Shown here: one piece after another, positions 55,657 through 63,284 of the stretch
Position numbering within the stretch: position 1 is the first letter of the stretch
Layout of the letters: every line of letters starts with the position of its first letter
Assembly: GCA_900316245.1 (NCBI GenBank)
Contig: ONCE01000017.1
Coordinates: forward strand, 46,636-110,635
Source: an uncultured Bacteroidales bacterium
GTDB lineage: Bacteria > Bacteroidota > Bacteroidia > Bacteroidales > UBA932
Direction of reading: 5' to 3'
Length of the DNA stretch: 64,000 nt
Notes under the pieces: generated by a model
Database searches by the model: none
Told to the model about the DNA's origin: nothing
Seen by the model: only the letters and a program-made list of their open reading frames with translations
Position numbers and translations under genes: made by a program

Positions 55657-56514
55657 CTACTGCTCTTTGACACCGGGGTCTTCCAACATAATGTGGACCG
55701 GGTCTGCCACACCGTAGCCTATCCAGTAGCCCAGGGCGCCGTCTACGTTGCCGTCCATAACGGTTCCGGTTTCTGCGTTGAAGACATTGGCGTACAGGAT
55801 TACCTCATAGTATCTCCAGAAATTATAGGCCTCGGCGTCCATCGTGCACAGTTTCACCCAGAACTCGTTTCCCAGGCGGATGTTGGGCATGGCAATGAAG
55901 TCCATCAGGCGCATCGTACTGTACAGGAAAACTTCCGTATAACCGTCCAGCAGTTCGTCGTCCGTCTGGGCCAGGGCCGAAGGATGGTAATGGGAGTCGA
56001 TGCCCTCCGTACGGGTGAACAACTTATAGTTGTTCCCTTTCCGGGGCGGATCCGTGAAACCGCAGACCACGTGGCAGAGGCTGTCCTTGACAGAACCCAC
56101 ATAGACCGTATCAAGGGAAACCGGTTCCGGTATGGTGGTCTTGGCCGTGGCCACATAGTCCTTGTACTCTACCCTAAGTTCATAGGTTTTTCCTACCATT
56201 CCCGTCATATGGCTGGTAGAAAACACATAGGGCGGGAAATAGTTAGGGTCTACCACGCCGGTTAGGAGCATGGTGGTATCCCCGTCACTGACCGTTACCC
56301 GGGCCCATTTGACCACATTATCGAGAAAGTCCAGGGGCTTGATTTCCTTGTCCACTTCCACCAGAAGGGATTCGGAGAGACGGACGATGGGATGGCCGCC
56401 GCTCTCAATCCATCCTTCCACAACCAGACGGGACTCGGTGTGCGGGACCTCCTTGTTGCAGGAAAGCGGCAGCAATATCGCCAAAAACAGTATAATAGCA
56501 CTCTTTTTCATCAT
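55657..56514 (-). CDS. DUF4249 lipoprotein
   Basis: 285 residues with lipobox LLPLSC. Matches the DUF4249 pattern: SRLVVEGWIESGGHPIVRLS at the start of the mature protein, WARVTVSDGDTTMLL, YELRVEYKDYVATAKTTIPEP in part, and a beta-sandwich fold to the end. In Bacteroidota these proteins are the outer-membrane partner of a TonB receptor. The ATG shares a base with the receptor stop (TGATG). Confidence 0.85.
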   Translation of the reverse strand: MMKKSAIILFLAILLPLSCNKEVPHTESRLVVEGWIESGGHPIVRLSESLLVEVDKEIKPLDFLDNVVKWARVTVSDGDTTMLLTGVVDPNYFPPYVFSTSHMTGMVGKTYELRVEYKDYVATAKTTIPEPVSLDTVYVGSVKDSLCHVVCGFTDPPRKGNNYKLFTRTEGIDSHYHPSALAQTDDELLDGYTEVFLYSTMRLMDFIAMPNIRLGNEFWVKLCTMDAEAYNFWRYYEVILYANVFNAETGTVMDGNVDGALGYWIGYGVADPVHIMLEDPGVKEQ

Positions 56515-58538
56515 CAGAAGGTATGGAAAACGGCAATGGAAGGAAGGAAACGAAGCTGGAATCCGAAGGTTCGGAAGGCATAGGACTTCTTGTCATCGCT
56601 GGTATGCATGCCCAGGCCCAGATCGTTGACTTTACCCAGCACGTTGTAAACGGAAACATTGATGCCGCTCTTTCCCTTGGGACCTTTCCGGAAATACCAG
56701 TTGGCCGAAAGGTCCAGGCGGGAATAGTACCGCAGGCGTCCCGAGTTGAACGGGGCGTACTCGCAGACGGGACGGTCTCCCATCGTGTAGACGGAGATGG
56801 GCGGCGTGTAAGGGGCGCCGGAGGCCAGGATGAACGTTCCGCCCACATCAAAGCGGCCGAAATCGTAAGTGGCTACGATATCCAGTTCGTGCGGACGGTC
56901 GTGGGCCGACGGATGTTCGCCCAGGTTGCGTCCGTTGTCAAAGGTGCGGAGACTGCGGGAGAAGGCATAGCTGATCCAGCCGGTCAGGCGACCTTTCTGC
57001 TTCTGGAACATAATGTTGGCACCGAACGCCCTTCCCCATCCCGTAGCCACGCTGGAGGCCAGGGAATACTTTCCGGTATAAACATCCAGGAGGTTGCCCA
57101 CGTATTCCAGCTGGTTGTGCAGCTGCCGGTAAAACAACTCGGAAGAAAGGACATAAACCCCGTTGGGGGACTTCCAGTTGTAGGAGAGGGAGAAATTGTG
57201 CGACCACTGGGGTGCCTGAATGGGGCCGGCCGCCACCCAGAACTCGGAGGGCAGGCCCAGGTTGGTCAGGCCCACCTGGAACAGGTTCTGCCGCTTGAGT
57301 TCGTAGCGGAACTCCATCTTGCCCCCTTCCTGCCAGTCGGCCGTGATGCCCACCTCAGGGGTGACGCCAAAGAATTGGATGTTCTCGGCACCCATAAACC
57401 AGTTCAGCCCCACTCCTGCGTGGACCTGGAACCAGTAGCCCAGATTGCGGCGGTATTCGGCCGAAAGAATGCCTTCCATAGCATTCTGAAGGGGCTCGTT
57501 GCCCTTGTTGGAGTGGTCGGAAAAATGACCTTCGGCCTTGGGGTTCTGGGGCTGGATCTGGTAGTAGGAGAAATGGGCTCCAAACCGCCAGTCATTCCAT
57601 TCCAGCGAACCCTTGTATCCATAGTCCCGGATATAGGACGGCATTTCTCCCAGGGCGCCGAAGGCCTTGACTTTGGCCTCATTGCCGTACGTGGAGAAAT
57701 AGACCTTCTGCTTTAAGGTAGCGTCCGAGAAATAGTGGTTCCAATGAAGGGCGCCCAGACCGTTGTACCAATTGGCCTCCATATTTTCAATGAGGCCGGC
57801 GCCCAGGCCTCCCTGGTCCAGACTTCCGAATACATCCACCCAGATGTGGTCCCGCTTGGTGGGCCGCCACTGCCAGGTGATGTTGGCATCCGTGAATCCG
57901 TAGCGCAAAGGGAAGTCCATATATTTGAGCATACCGCCGTAAATGGTATTGATGAAGGTGCGGCGGGCACTCACGTTCAGGGAAGACTTCCGGCCCAGCG
58001 GAATTCCAAGGGTTCCTTGGGCGGAAAGCAAGCCCAGGGACAGGTCTCCGGTAAATTTACGGGCTATCGTGTCCTTGAGCTGGATATCGATGAGACCGGC
58101 CAGGCGGGGTTCCTGTCCGGACGTAGTAGCGTACTGGATGCCTTTGTAATGAGGCGTGTTGAATACAGAGAACAGGCCCAGCAAGTGCGACATTCCGTAC
58201 ATAGGTACGCCCTGCTGGGAAACCAGGGTCATGGAACTCTCGCTTCCCTGCATATACAGGCCGCCTTCCATCTCCGTGCTCAACTGGATGCTGGGCAGCA
58301 AACGGACAAAGCGGATGGGGTCCGAATTGCCCATAATGGAAGGAATGGCGGCAATCTTGCCCATATTCACCTCTCCGCTGATGCCTTGCCGGTTCAGGAC
58401 CATGGGTTTGTCCATTTGCTCGGTGATGACGGAGTTTTTCAGGTTCTCGTGGGCAACGGTATCCCGCTCCTGTGCACCGGCACAGAAGCACCCTGCTGCA
58501 AGCAGAAGCAGCGCCAGGCTATTCCGTAGATAAGACAT
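56514..58538 (-). CDS. TonB-dependent receptor-like outer-membrane protein
   Basis: 674 residues. Signal peptide MSYLRNSLALLLLAAGCFCAGAQ, then a plug-like domain (IMGNSDPIRFVRLLPSIQLS; GGLYMQGSESSMTLVSQQGVPMYG in part; GLIDIQLKD) and a 22-strand-type barrel ending in an aromatic strand (FLPSIAVFHTF). Unlike many Bacteroidota receptors it has no N-terminal carboxypeptidase-like domain, and no clear TonB box is seen. Substrate unknown. Overlaps the upstream lipoprotein gene by 20 bases. Confidence 0.85.
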   Translation of the reverse strand: MSYLRNSLALLLLAAGCFCAGAQERDTVAHENLKNSVITEQMDKPMVLNRQGISGEVNMGKIAAIPSIMGNSDPIRFVRLLPSIQLSTEMEGGLYMQGSESSMTLVSQQGVPMYGMSHLLGLFSVFNTPHYKGIQYATTSGQEPRLAGLIDIQLKDTIARKFTGDLSLGLLSAQGTLGIPLGRKSSLNVSARRTFINTIYGGMLKYMDFPLRYGFTDANITWQWRPTKRDHIWVDVFGSLDQGGLGAGLIENMEANWYNGLGALHWNHYFSDATLKQKVYFSTYGNEAKVKAFGALGEMPSYIRDYGYKGSLEWNDWRFGAHFSYYQIQPQNPKAEGHFSDHSNKGNEPLQNAMEGILSAEYRRNLGYWFQVHAGVGLNWFMGAENIQFFGVTPEVGITADWQEGGKMEFRYELKRQNLFQVGLTNLGLPSEFWVAAGPIQAPQWSHNFSLSYNWKSPNGVYVLSSELFYRQLHNQLEYVGNLLDVYTGKYSLASSVATGWGRAFGANIMFQKQKGRLTGWISYAFSRSLRTFDNGRNLGEHPSAHDRPHELDIVATYDFGRFDVGGTFILASGAPYTPPISVYTMGDRPVCEYAPFNSGRLRYYSRLDLSANWYFRKGPKGKSGINVSVYNVLGKVNDLGLGMHTSDDKKSYAFRTFGFQLRFLPSIAVFHTF

Positions 58539-59115
58539 GCTGGAGCAGATAATCGATGAGGGGCTCTATCAGAAGTACGGTGGTAATGGAATAGGACGTT
58601 CCGTCCTTGAACCGGAGCACGGGAATGTAACCGAGGTCATAGATTTCCATACCAAACTTGGCCACGTCCTTTCCTTTGTCAAGAACGTGGACATCTGCGT
58701 AAAGTTCCCAGTTCTTGGGGCCGCCGATAATCATTCTCAGGGGCTGCAGGCTGCCGCGGAACGCCAGGCCGCCGTACATATCTCCCTCTACCAGCCAGTT
58801 GTCTCCCTCCACGTGGCGGAACCGGAGCCAGAGCATGGAGACGCTGTCCTGACGCAGGCTGTAGATGACGGATTTATCCAGGCCCCAGCTGACGACGCTG
58901 TGCTTTACAATGTATTCCTTGACATCGGCCGAACTCTCCAGATCCAACTTGGCGGCGAAAGCGGAGAAGGTCTCTTCCATATGCATTTTGACCAATTCCT
59001 CTTCGGTGGGCTCGTGCTTGGGCTCTTCGTCCTGCGTCTTGTTGCAGGCCAGGGCCGCCAGCAGGATGAGGCAAATGACGCCGAAGCGCTTTAAAAGAGT
59101 AGCAAATGATGACAT
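58519..59115 (-). CDS. Lipoprotein of unknown function, first of TonB receptor cluster
   Basis: 198 residues from ATG 59115; signal and lipobox VICLILLAALAC. After an acidic linker (TQDEEPKHEPTEEELVK) comes a mixed alpha/beta domain of about 150 residues with no recognised family. Overlap with the receptor gene and shared direction suggest that the three proteins form one export/import or surface complex. Confidence 0.72.
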   Translation of the reverse strand: MSSFATLLKRFGVICLILLAALACNKTQDEEPKHEPTEEELVKMHMEETFSAFAAKLDLESSADVKEYIVKHSVVSWGLDKSVIYSLRQDSVSMLWLRFRHVEGDNWLVEGDMYGGLAFRGSLQPLRMIIGGPKNWELYADVHVLDKGKDVAKFGMEIYDLGYIPVLRFKDGTSYSITTVLLIEPLIDYLLQHVLSTE

Positions 59116-59149
59116 TTTACTTAGGATATTCTGCGCAAATGAAAAAAAA

Positions 59150-59177
59150 CATAAGGCCTTTCTTCTCTGAGAGGCCG
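59150..59177 (-). terminator. Terminator-like hairpin in the leader of the receptor cluster
   Basis: On the minus strand GGCCT (59176-59172) pairs with AGGCC (59159-59155) around a small inner CTC/GAG pairing, followed by TTATG and eight Ts. It is positioned about 45 bases after the promoter at 59210 and 35 bases before ATG 59115. It could end a short transcript or attenuate the cluster. The stem is only 5 bp. Confidence 0.4.
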
Positions 59178-59209
59178 ATATTCTGCGCCTTCCGGGCTTG
59201 CAGTTAACG

Positions 59210-59241
59210 CAAATGTACGTAAAAAACGCTGAACTGCCAAA
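59210..59241 (-). promoter_or_regulatory. Promoter TTTG-N20-TACATTTG of the receptor cluster
   Basis: Minus-7 box 59210-59217 and TTTG at 59238-59241. Near-copy of the tRNA-Leu promoter block, sharing the minus-7 box and about 27 bases around minus-33. Confidence 0.6.
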
Positions 59242-59250
59242 TTTTTCCAC

Positions 59251-59258
59251 TATCTTTG
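59251..59258 (+). promoter_or_regulatory. Minus-7 box TATCTTTG for the aro operon
   Basis: Exact consensus, 6 bases before ATG 59265; implies a leaderless mRNA. Confidence 0.65.
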
Positions 59259-59264
59259 TGAACT

Positions 59265-60260
59265 ATGACCGGTGAATGTAAAATAGTGTCAGGAAGCCTT
59301 CTCCGGGAGGTTGCGGCCCTTCTGAAGGGGGAGCCGGAACTCTATGTGGTCTACGACGAAAACGTGGCCTGGGTAGCCGGCGAGGTTGAAAAAGCGGTGC
59401 CGGTGAAAGGCGCCTGGAGCCTGAAGACTTCCGAGGAACTCAAGACTTTGGAAACCGTCCAAGCCCTGTGCCGGAAGCTGATGAAGGCCGATGCATCCCG
59501 CAAGGCCTTCCTGCTGGCCGTGGGCGGCGGCATTACCACCGACGTGACGGGCTTTACGGCCGCCATCTACAAGCGCGGCATCCGGTACGCCAACCTTCCC
59601 ACCACGCTCCTGGCGCAGGTGGACGCTGCCATCGGCGGCAAGACCGGCGTCAATCTGGATGGCTACAAGAACATGCTGGGCGCCTTCCGGATGCCCGAAT
59701 TCACCTTCCTCTGTGAAGAAGTTCTGAGGACCCTCCCGCCCCGCGAGTTCCGCGCCGGAAAGGCCGAAATGCTCAAAACCTTCCTCCTGGGAGATGCCAA
59801 GGCCTACGAAAAGGCCCTGACCGCCAAGGAATGGCAGCCGCTCATCCAGCGCGCCGCAGAAATCAAGGCCGATGTGGTCCGTCAGGACCCCGAGGAGCAC
59901 GGCATCCGTGCCAAGCTCAACCTGGGACACACCTTCGGCCACGCCATCGAGCACGAGGCGCAGGAAAGGGGAGAAAGCATCCACCACGGGGAAGCGGTGG
60001 CGATGGGAATAATCCTGGCCGCCCGCCTGGCAGAGCGCAGGGGTCTGGCCCAAAAAGGCCTGGAGGCCCGCATAAGGGCCGATTTCAAGGCCGCCGGCCT
60101 CCCCACAGAGTGCCCCTATCCCCTGGAAACCCTGGCGCAGGCTATGGAGAAGGACAAGAAAGCCGCCGGAGGCCGCGTCAAATGGATTCTGCCCCTGGCT
60201 CCCGGCCAAGTGGAGATGGAGGAAATGACCGTAAAAGAAGCAATGGATGATTTGCGTTAG
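59265..60260 (+). CDS. aroB: 3-dehydroquinate synthase
   Basis: Second step of the shikimate pathway, DAHP to 3-dehydroquinate, using NAD and a metal. 331 residues. GGGITTDVTGFTAAIYKRGI (NAD loop), TTLLAQVDAAIGGKTGVN, metal ligands in KAEMLK, GHTFGHAIEH and HHGEAVAMG. Overlaps the fused aroD-aroA gene by 14 bases. Confidence 0.95.
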   Translation: MTGECKIVSGSLLREVAALLKGEPELYVVYDENVAWVAGEVEKAVPVKGAWSLKTSEELKTLETVQALCRKLMKADASRKAFLLAVGGGITTDVTGFTAAIYKRGIRYANLPTTLLAQVDAAIGGKTGVNLDGYKNMLGAFRMPEFTFLCEEVLRTLPPREFRAGKAEMLKTFLLGDAKAYEKALTAKEWQPLIQRAAEIKADVVRQDPEEHGIRAKLNLGHTFGHAIEHEAQERGESIHHGEAVAMGIILAARLAERRGLAQKGLEARIRADFKAAGLPTECPYPLETLAQAMEKDKKAAGGRVKWILPLAPGQVEMEEMTVKEAMDDLR

Positions 60261-62217
60261 CCTTCAAAATAAAGACTATCAGGAGATTCTGGAAATCCTG
60301 AAAACGGTGGAGATGGCGGAGATCCGCCTGGACCGCTGCGCCCTGGAGGACGAAGAGATAGAGGCTCTGTTCGCGGATTCCGACGTGCCGCTCATTGCCA
60401 CCTGCCGCCTCAGCGAGGAGCCGCAGGCCCCCGAGCTGTTGGAGCTGGCCATCCGCTCCGGCGCCAAATATGCAGACCTGGAGATGGAAGCCCCCGCCGC
60501 CGTGGGCCGCCGCATCCGCGAAGCCTGCCGGGAGTACGGCTCCGTCCTCATCCGCTCCTACCACAATTACGAAGACACCCCCTCCCTGGAAACGCTCCAG
60601 GCCCTGGTGGAAAGGGCCCGCACTTTTGGGGGAGAAGTGGTAAAAATAGTAACTACAGCCCATTCTGAGGCCCATAACGCCACGGTGGCCGCCCTGTATA
60701 AGGACGCCGTCCCCGGCTCGCTGGTAGCCTTCTGTATGGGAGAGGCCGGCAAGGCTTCCCGCCTGGACGCCCTGCGCTACGGCGCCCCCTTCACCTACGC
60801 TTGTCTAAGTAAAGAAGACGCCACCGCCCCCGGTCAGTGGACCTGGGAGGAAATGAAAGAGGCTGTGTATAAAGACTTTCGCTTTGTAAAGGCCGAAGCC
60901 CTGCCTCTGCCTTCCTCCAAAAGCTTTGCCCAGCGGGCCATCATTGCCGCCGCTTTGGCGGAGGGAACCTCCCATCTTTCCGGCTACACGCCCTGCGGAG
61001 ACAACGAAAGTGCTATAAACGTGGCAAAATCGCTGGGTGCAGAAGTAAAAATAGACGGTAACAAAATTGTTATCCGCGGGATCGGAGCCACGCCCGGCTC
61101 CCTGAATCTGGAGCAGTTGCACTGCGGCGAGTCCGGCTTCCTGACCAGGCTGATTATCCCCGTTTTATCGGTTGTTTCAAAAAACAAAGTGCGTATTTCA
61201 GGAGAAAAAACCCTCTTGAACAGGCCTCTGACCAGCGCTCACGACATCATGGCGTCTTTTGGCGTCCGACTCTATCCCGAAGGAAACAACGAAAGAAAAC
61301 AAGATTGTTACCTGCCTTTGACGGTCTCCGGCCCCCTCATTGCCGGCCGCGCGGACGTCTCCGGAAAGGGCGGTTCGCAGCTCATCTCGGGTTTGCTGGC
61401 CGCTTTGCCGCTTTGCGAGGAAAAATCGGCCCTTTATGTCCACGATCCGCGCAGCATTCCGTATCTTTTCATCACGGTGGACGTGCTCAAAAAGTTTGGC
61501 ATCCGGATGAGTTCCGAGATGGAAGGCGGAGACGATTTCCTGGAAACGCAGGACTGGGCCCTCTGCACCGGCGTCAACTTCCACATCAAGGGCGGACAGC
61601 GCTACAAGGCGGCCGATTTTGCCATTGAAGCCGACTGGTCCGGCGCCGCTCCCTTCCTGGTAGCGGGCGCCATCTTTGGAGATATCGAAGTAGAAGGGCT
61701 TGATACAGAGAGCCTTCAGGCCGACATTTCCATTATGGATATCCTGATGGAGGCCGGAGCCAGCATGTCCCAGCTGGACAGCCCCGGCGGCCCCATCCAC
61801 GTGCGCCGCGCTCCGCTGAGTCCCTTCCATACGGACCTCAACAACTGCCCCGACCTCTTCCCTATGGTCGCCGTGCTGGCGGCTTTCTGCCCCGGCAAGA
61901 GCCACATCCTGGGGGTAGAACGCCTCAGACACAAAGAAACCGACCGCGCCGCCGCCATCGAGCAGATGCTCACCCAGATGGGCGTGCCCGTTCAGATAGA
62001 AGAAGATGAAATGACCATAGAGGGCATGGGCCTTACCCAGCGCATCCTGGAAGGGAAGCTGCTGCGGGGCGGCCGATACGTTTCCCACGCAGATCACCGG
62101 ATGGTGATGGCCCTCAAAGTGGCCGCCCTGGGAGCCAACGGCCCCATAGAAATTGATGACACGGCCTGCGTGGCCAAGTCTTTCCCCTCCTTTAATGAAT
62201 TATTTGACAGACTATGA
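60247..62217 (+). CDS. aroD-aroA: Fused 3-dehydroquinate dehydratase (type I) and EPSP synthase
   Basis: 656 residues with two enzymes in one chain. Residues 1-about 205: type I dehydroquinase barrel, with the general-base His in RSYHNYEDTPS and the Schiff-base Lys in VVKIVTTAHS. Residues about 212-656: EPSP synthase, with PSSKSFAQRA (PEP/S3P Lys), GEKTLLNRPL, SGKGGSQLISG, RHKETDRAAA and SHADHRMVMALK. These are pathway steps three and six; aroE and aroK are not nearby. Start MICVSL follows directly from the aroB overlap. The last codons overlap aroC by 4 bases (ATGA). Confidence 0.92.
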   Translation: MICVSLQNKDYQEILEILKTVEMAEIRLDRCALEDEEIEALFADSDVPLIATCRLSEEPQAPELLELAIRSGAKYADLEMEAPAAVGRRIREACREYGSVLIRSYHNYEDTPSLETLQALVERARTFGGEVVKIVTTAHSEAHNATVAALYKDAVPGSLVAFCMGEAGKASRLDALRYGAPFTYACLSKEDATAPGQWTWEEMKEAVYKDFRFVKAEALPLPSSKSFAQRAIIAAALAEGTSHLSGYTPCGDNESAINVAKSLGAEVKIDGNKIVIRGIGATPGSLNLEQLHCGESGFLTRLIIPVLSVVSKNKVRISGEKTLLNRPLTSAHDIMASFGVRLYPEGNNERKQDCYLPLTVSGPLIAGRADVSGKGGSQLISGLLAALPLCEEKSALYVHDPRSIPYLFITVDVLKKFGIRMSSEMEGGDDFLETQDWALCTGVNFHIKGGQRYKAADFAIEADWSGAAPFLVAGAIFGDIEVEGLDTESLQADISIMDILMEAGASMSQLDSPGGPIHVRRAPLSPFHTDLNNCPDLFPMVAVLAAFCPGKSHILGVERLRHKETDRAAAIEQMLTQMGVPVQIEEDEMTIEGMGLTQRILEGKLLRGGRYVSHADHRMVMALKVAALGANGPIEIDDTACVAKSFPSFNELFDRL

Positions 62218-63284
62218 ATACTTTTGGAAATAAATTTAGAGTCAGCATTTTTGGCGAATCTCACGGAGAGAGAATCGGTGTTACCATAGACGGCGTCCTT
62301 CCCGGCATTCCGCTGGAAGCGAAAGACTTTGCAGAGGACCTGGCCCGCCGCAAGGCCGGCGCCCTGGGCACCACTCCCCGCCTGGAGGCCGATGAGCCCG
62401 AGATTGTAAGCGGCGTGTACCAGGGAAAGACCACCGGTGCCCCGCTTACCATCCTCTTCAAGAACGAGAACACCCGCAGCGAAGACTACGAGCAGTTCCG
62501 GAAACACCCCCGCCCCGGTCACGCAGACTTCACGGCCAATCTCAAGTTTGGCGGATTCAACGACCCCCGCGGCGGCGGCCACTTCAGCGGACGCATTACC
62601 CTGGGCGTTGTGGCAGCCGGCGTCCTGGCCAAAAAGATGCTCTATTTTGCCCAGTTCCAGGCCCGCCTGGTCAAGGTGGGCGGCCTTACGGATGCAGCCC
62701 AGTGGCCGGAGGCCCTGAAGGCCGCGCAGGCCGAAGGCGATTCCCTGGGAGGCGTAGTGGAATGCACCGTGAACGGGCTTCCCATCGGCCTGGGAGAACC
62801 CTTCTGGAACAGCGTTGAAAGCCAGATTTCCCACGCTGTCTTTGCCATTCCCGGCGTCCGCGGCATCGAGTTCGGAGACGGTTTTGCCGCCTCGGATATG
62901 AAGGGCTCCGAGCACAACGACCTCTTCCCGGAGCACGAATGCTGCGGCGGACACCACCACGAGGACGGTGAAGAGCACCATTGCTGCCACGGAGAGCACG
63001 AGGAAGGGCACGAGTGCCAGTGCCACGGAGAGCACGAAGGCGGCGAGCACCACTGCTGTGGCCGCCACAAGCACCCCCAGCCGCCTGTGACCAATCACGC
63101 CGGCGGCGTGAACGGCGGCATCACCAACGGCAATCCGCTGGTCTTCCGCGTGGCCTTCAAACCCACCGCCAGCATAGCCAAAGCCGGCATCCCCGGGCGT
63201 CACGACGTGTGCTTCGCCCTTAGGACACCGGTCATCGTAGAAGCCATGGCCGCCATTGTGCTGGTGGACCTGGCGCTTGGCTAG
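62214..63284 (+). CDS. aroC: Chorismate synthase with a His/Cys/Glu-rich insertion
   Basis: Last shikimate step, EPSP to chorismate, requiring reduced FMN. 356 residues. The conserved parts are intact: FGESHGERIG, RRKAGALGTTPRLEAD, HPRPGHADF, GGGHFSGRI, GSEHNDLF and NHAGGVNGGITNGNP. Between GSEHNDLF and the TNHAGG motif, residues 240 to about 291, lies an insertion with about 15 His, 8 Cys and 12 Glu, built from 12-14-residue repeats (EHHCCHGEHEEG, HECQCHGEHEGG, EHHCCGRHKH). Such clusters bind Zn, Ni or Cu in other proteins. Usual family members have a short loop here. Convergent overlap with the next gene. Confidence 0.93.
   Translation: MNTFGNKFRVSIFGESHGERIGVTIDGVLPGIPLEAKDFAEDLARRKAGALGTTPRLEADEPEIVSGVYQGKTTGAPLTILFKNENTRSEDYEQFRKHPRPGHADFTANLKFGGFNDPRGGGHFSGRITLGVVAAGVLAKKMLYFAQFQARLVKVGGLTDAAQWPEALKAAQAEGDSLGGVVECTVNGLPIGLGEPFWNSVESQISHAVFAIPGVRGIEFGDGFAASDMKGSEHNDLFPEHECCGGHHHEDGEEHHCCHGEHEEGHECQCHGEHEGGEHHCCGRHKHPQPPVTNHAGGVNGGITNGNPLVFRVAFKPTASIAKAGIPGRHDVCFALRTPVIVEAMAAIVLVDLALG
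62973..63070 (+). repeat. 36-bp tandem repeat coding the metal-binding insertion
   Basis: The 17-base string starting TGCCACGGAGAG occurs at 62985-63001 and 63021-63037, 36 bases apart, and GAGCACCA(T/C)TGCTG occurs at 62973 and 63045, 72 bases apart. The period equals 12 codons and keeps the reading frame, so the insertion grew by in-frame duplication. Confidence 0.75.

Noticed and set aside
55632-59255. Integrase attachment sites formed by the direct repeats beside tRNA-Leu
   Set aside because: The repeats cover promoter sequence upstream of the tRNA, not its 3' end, and no integrase gene lies between them.
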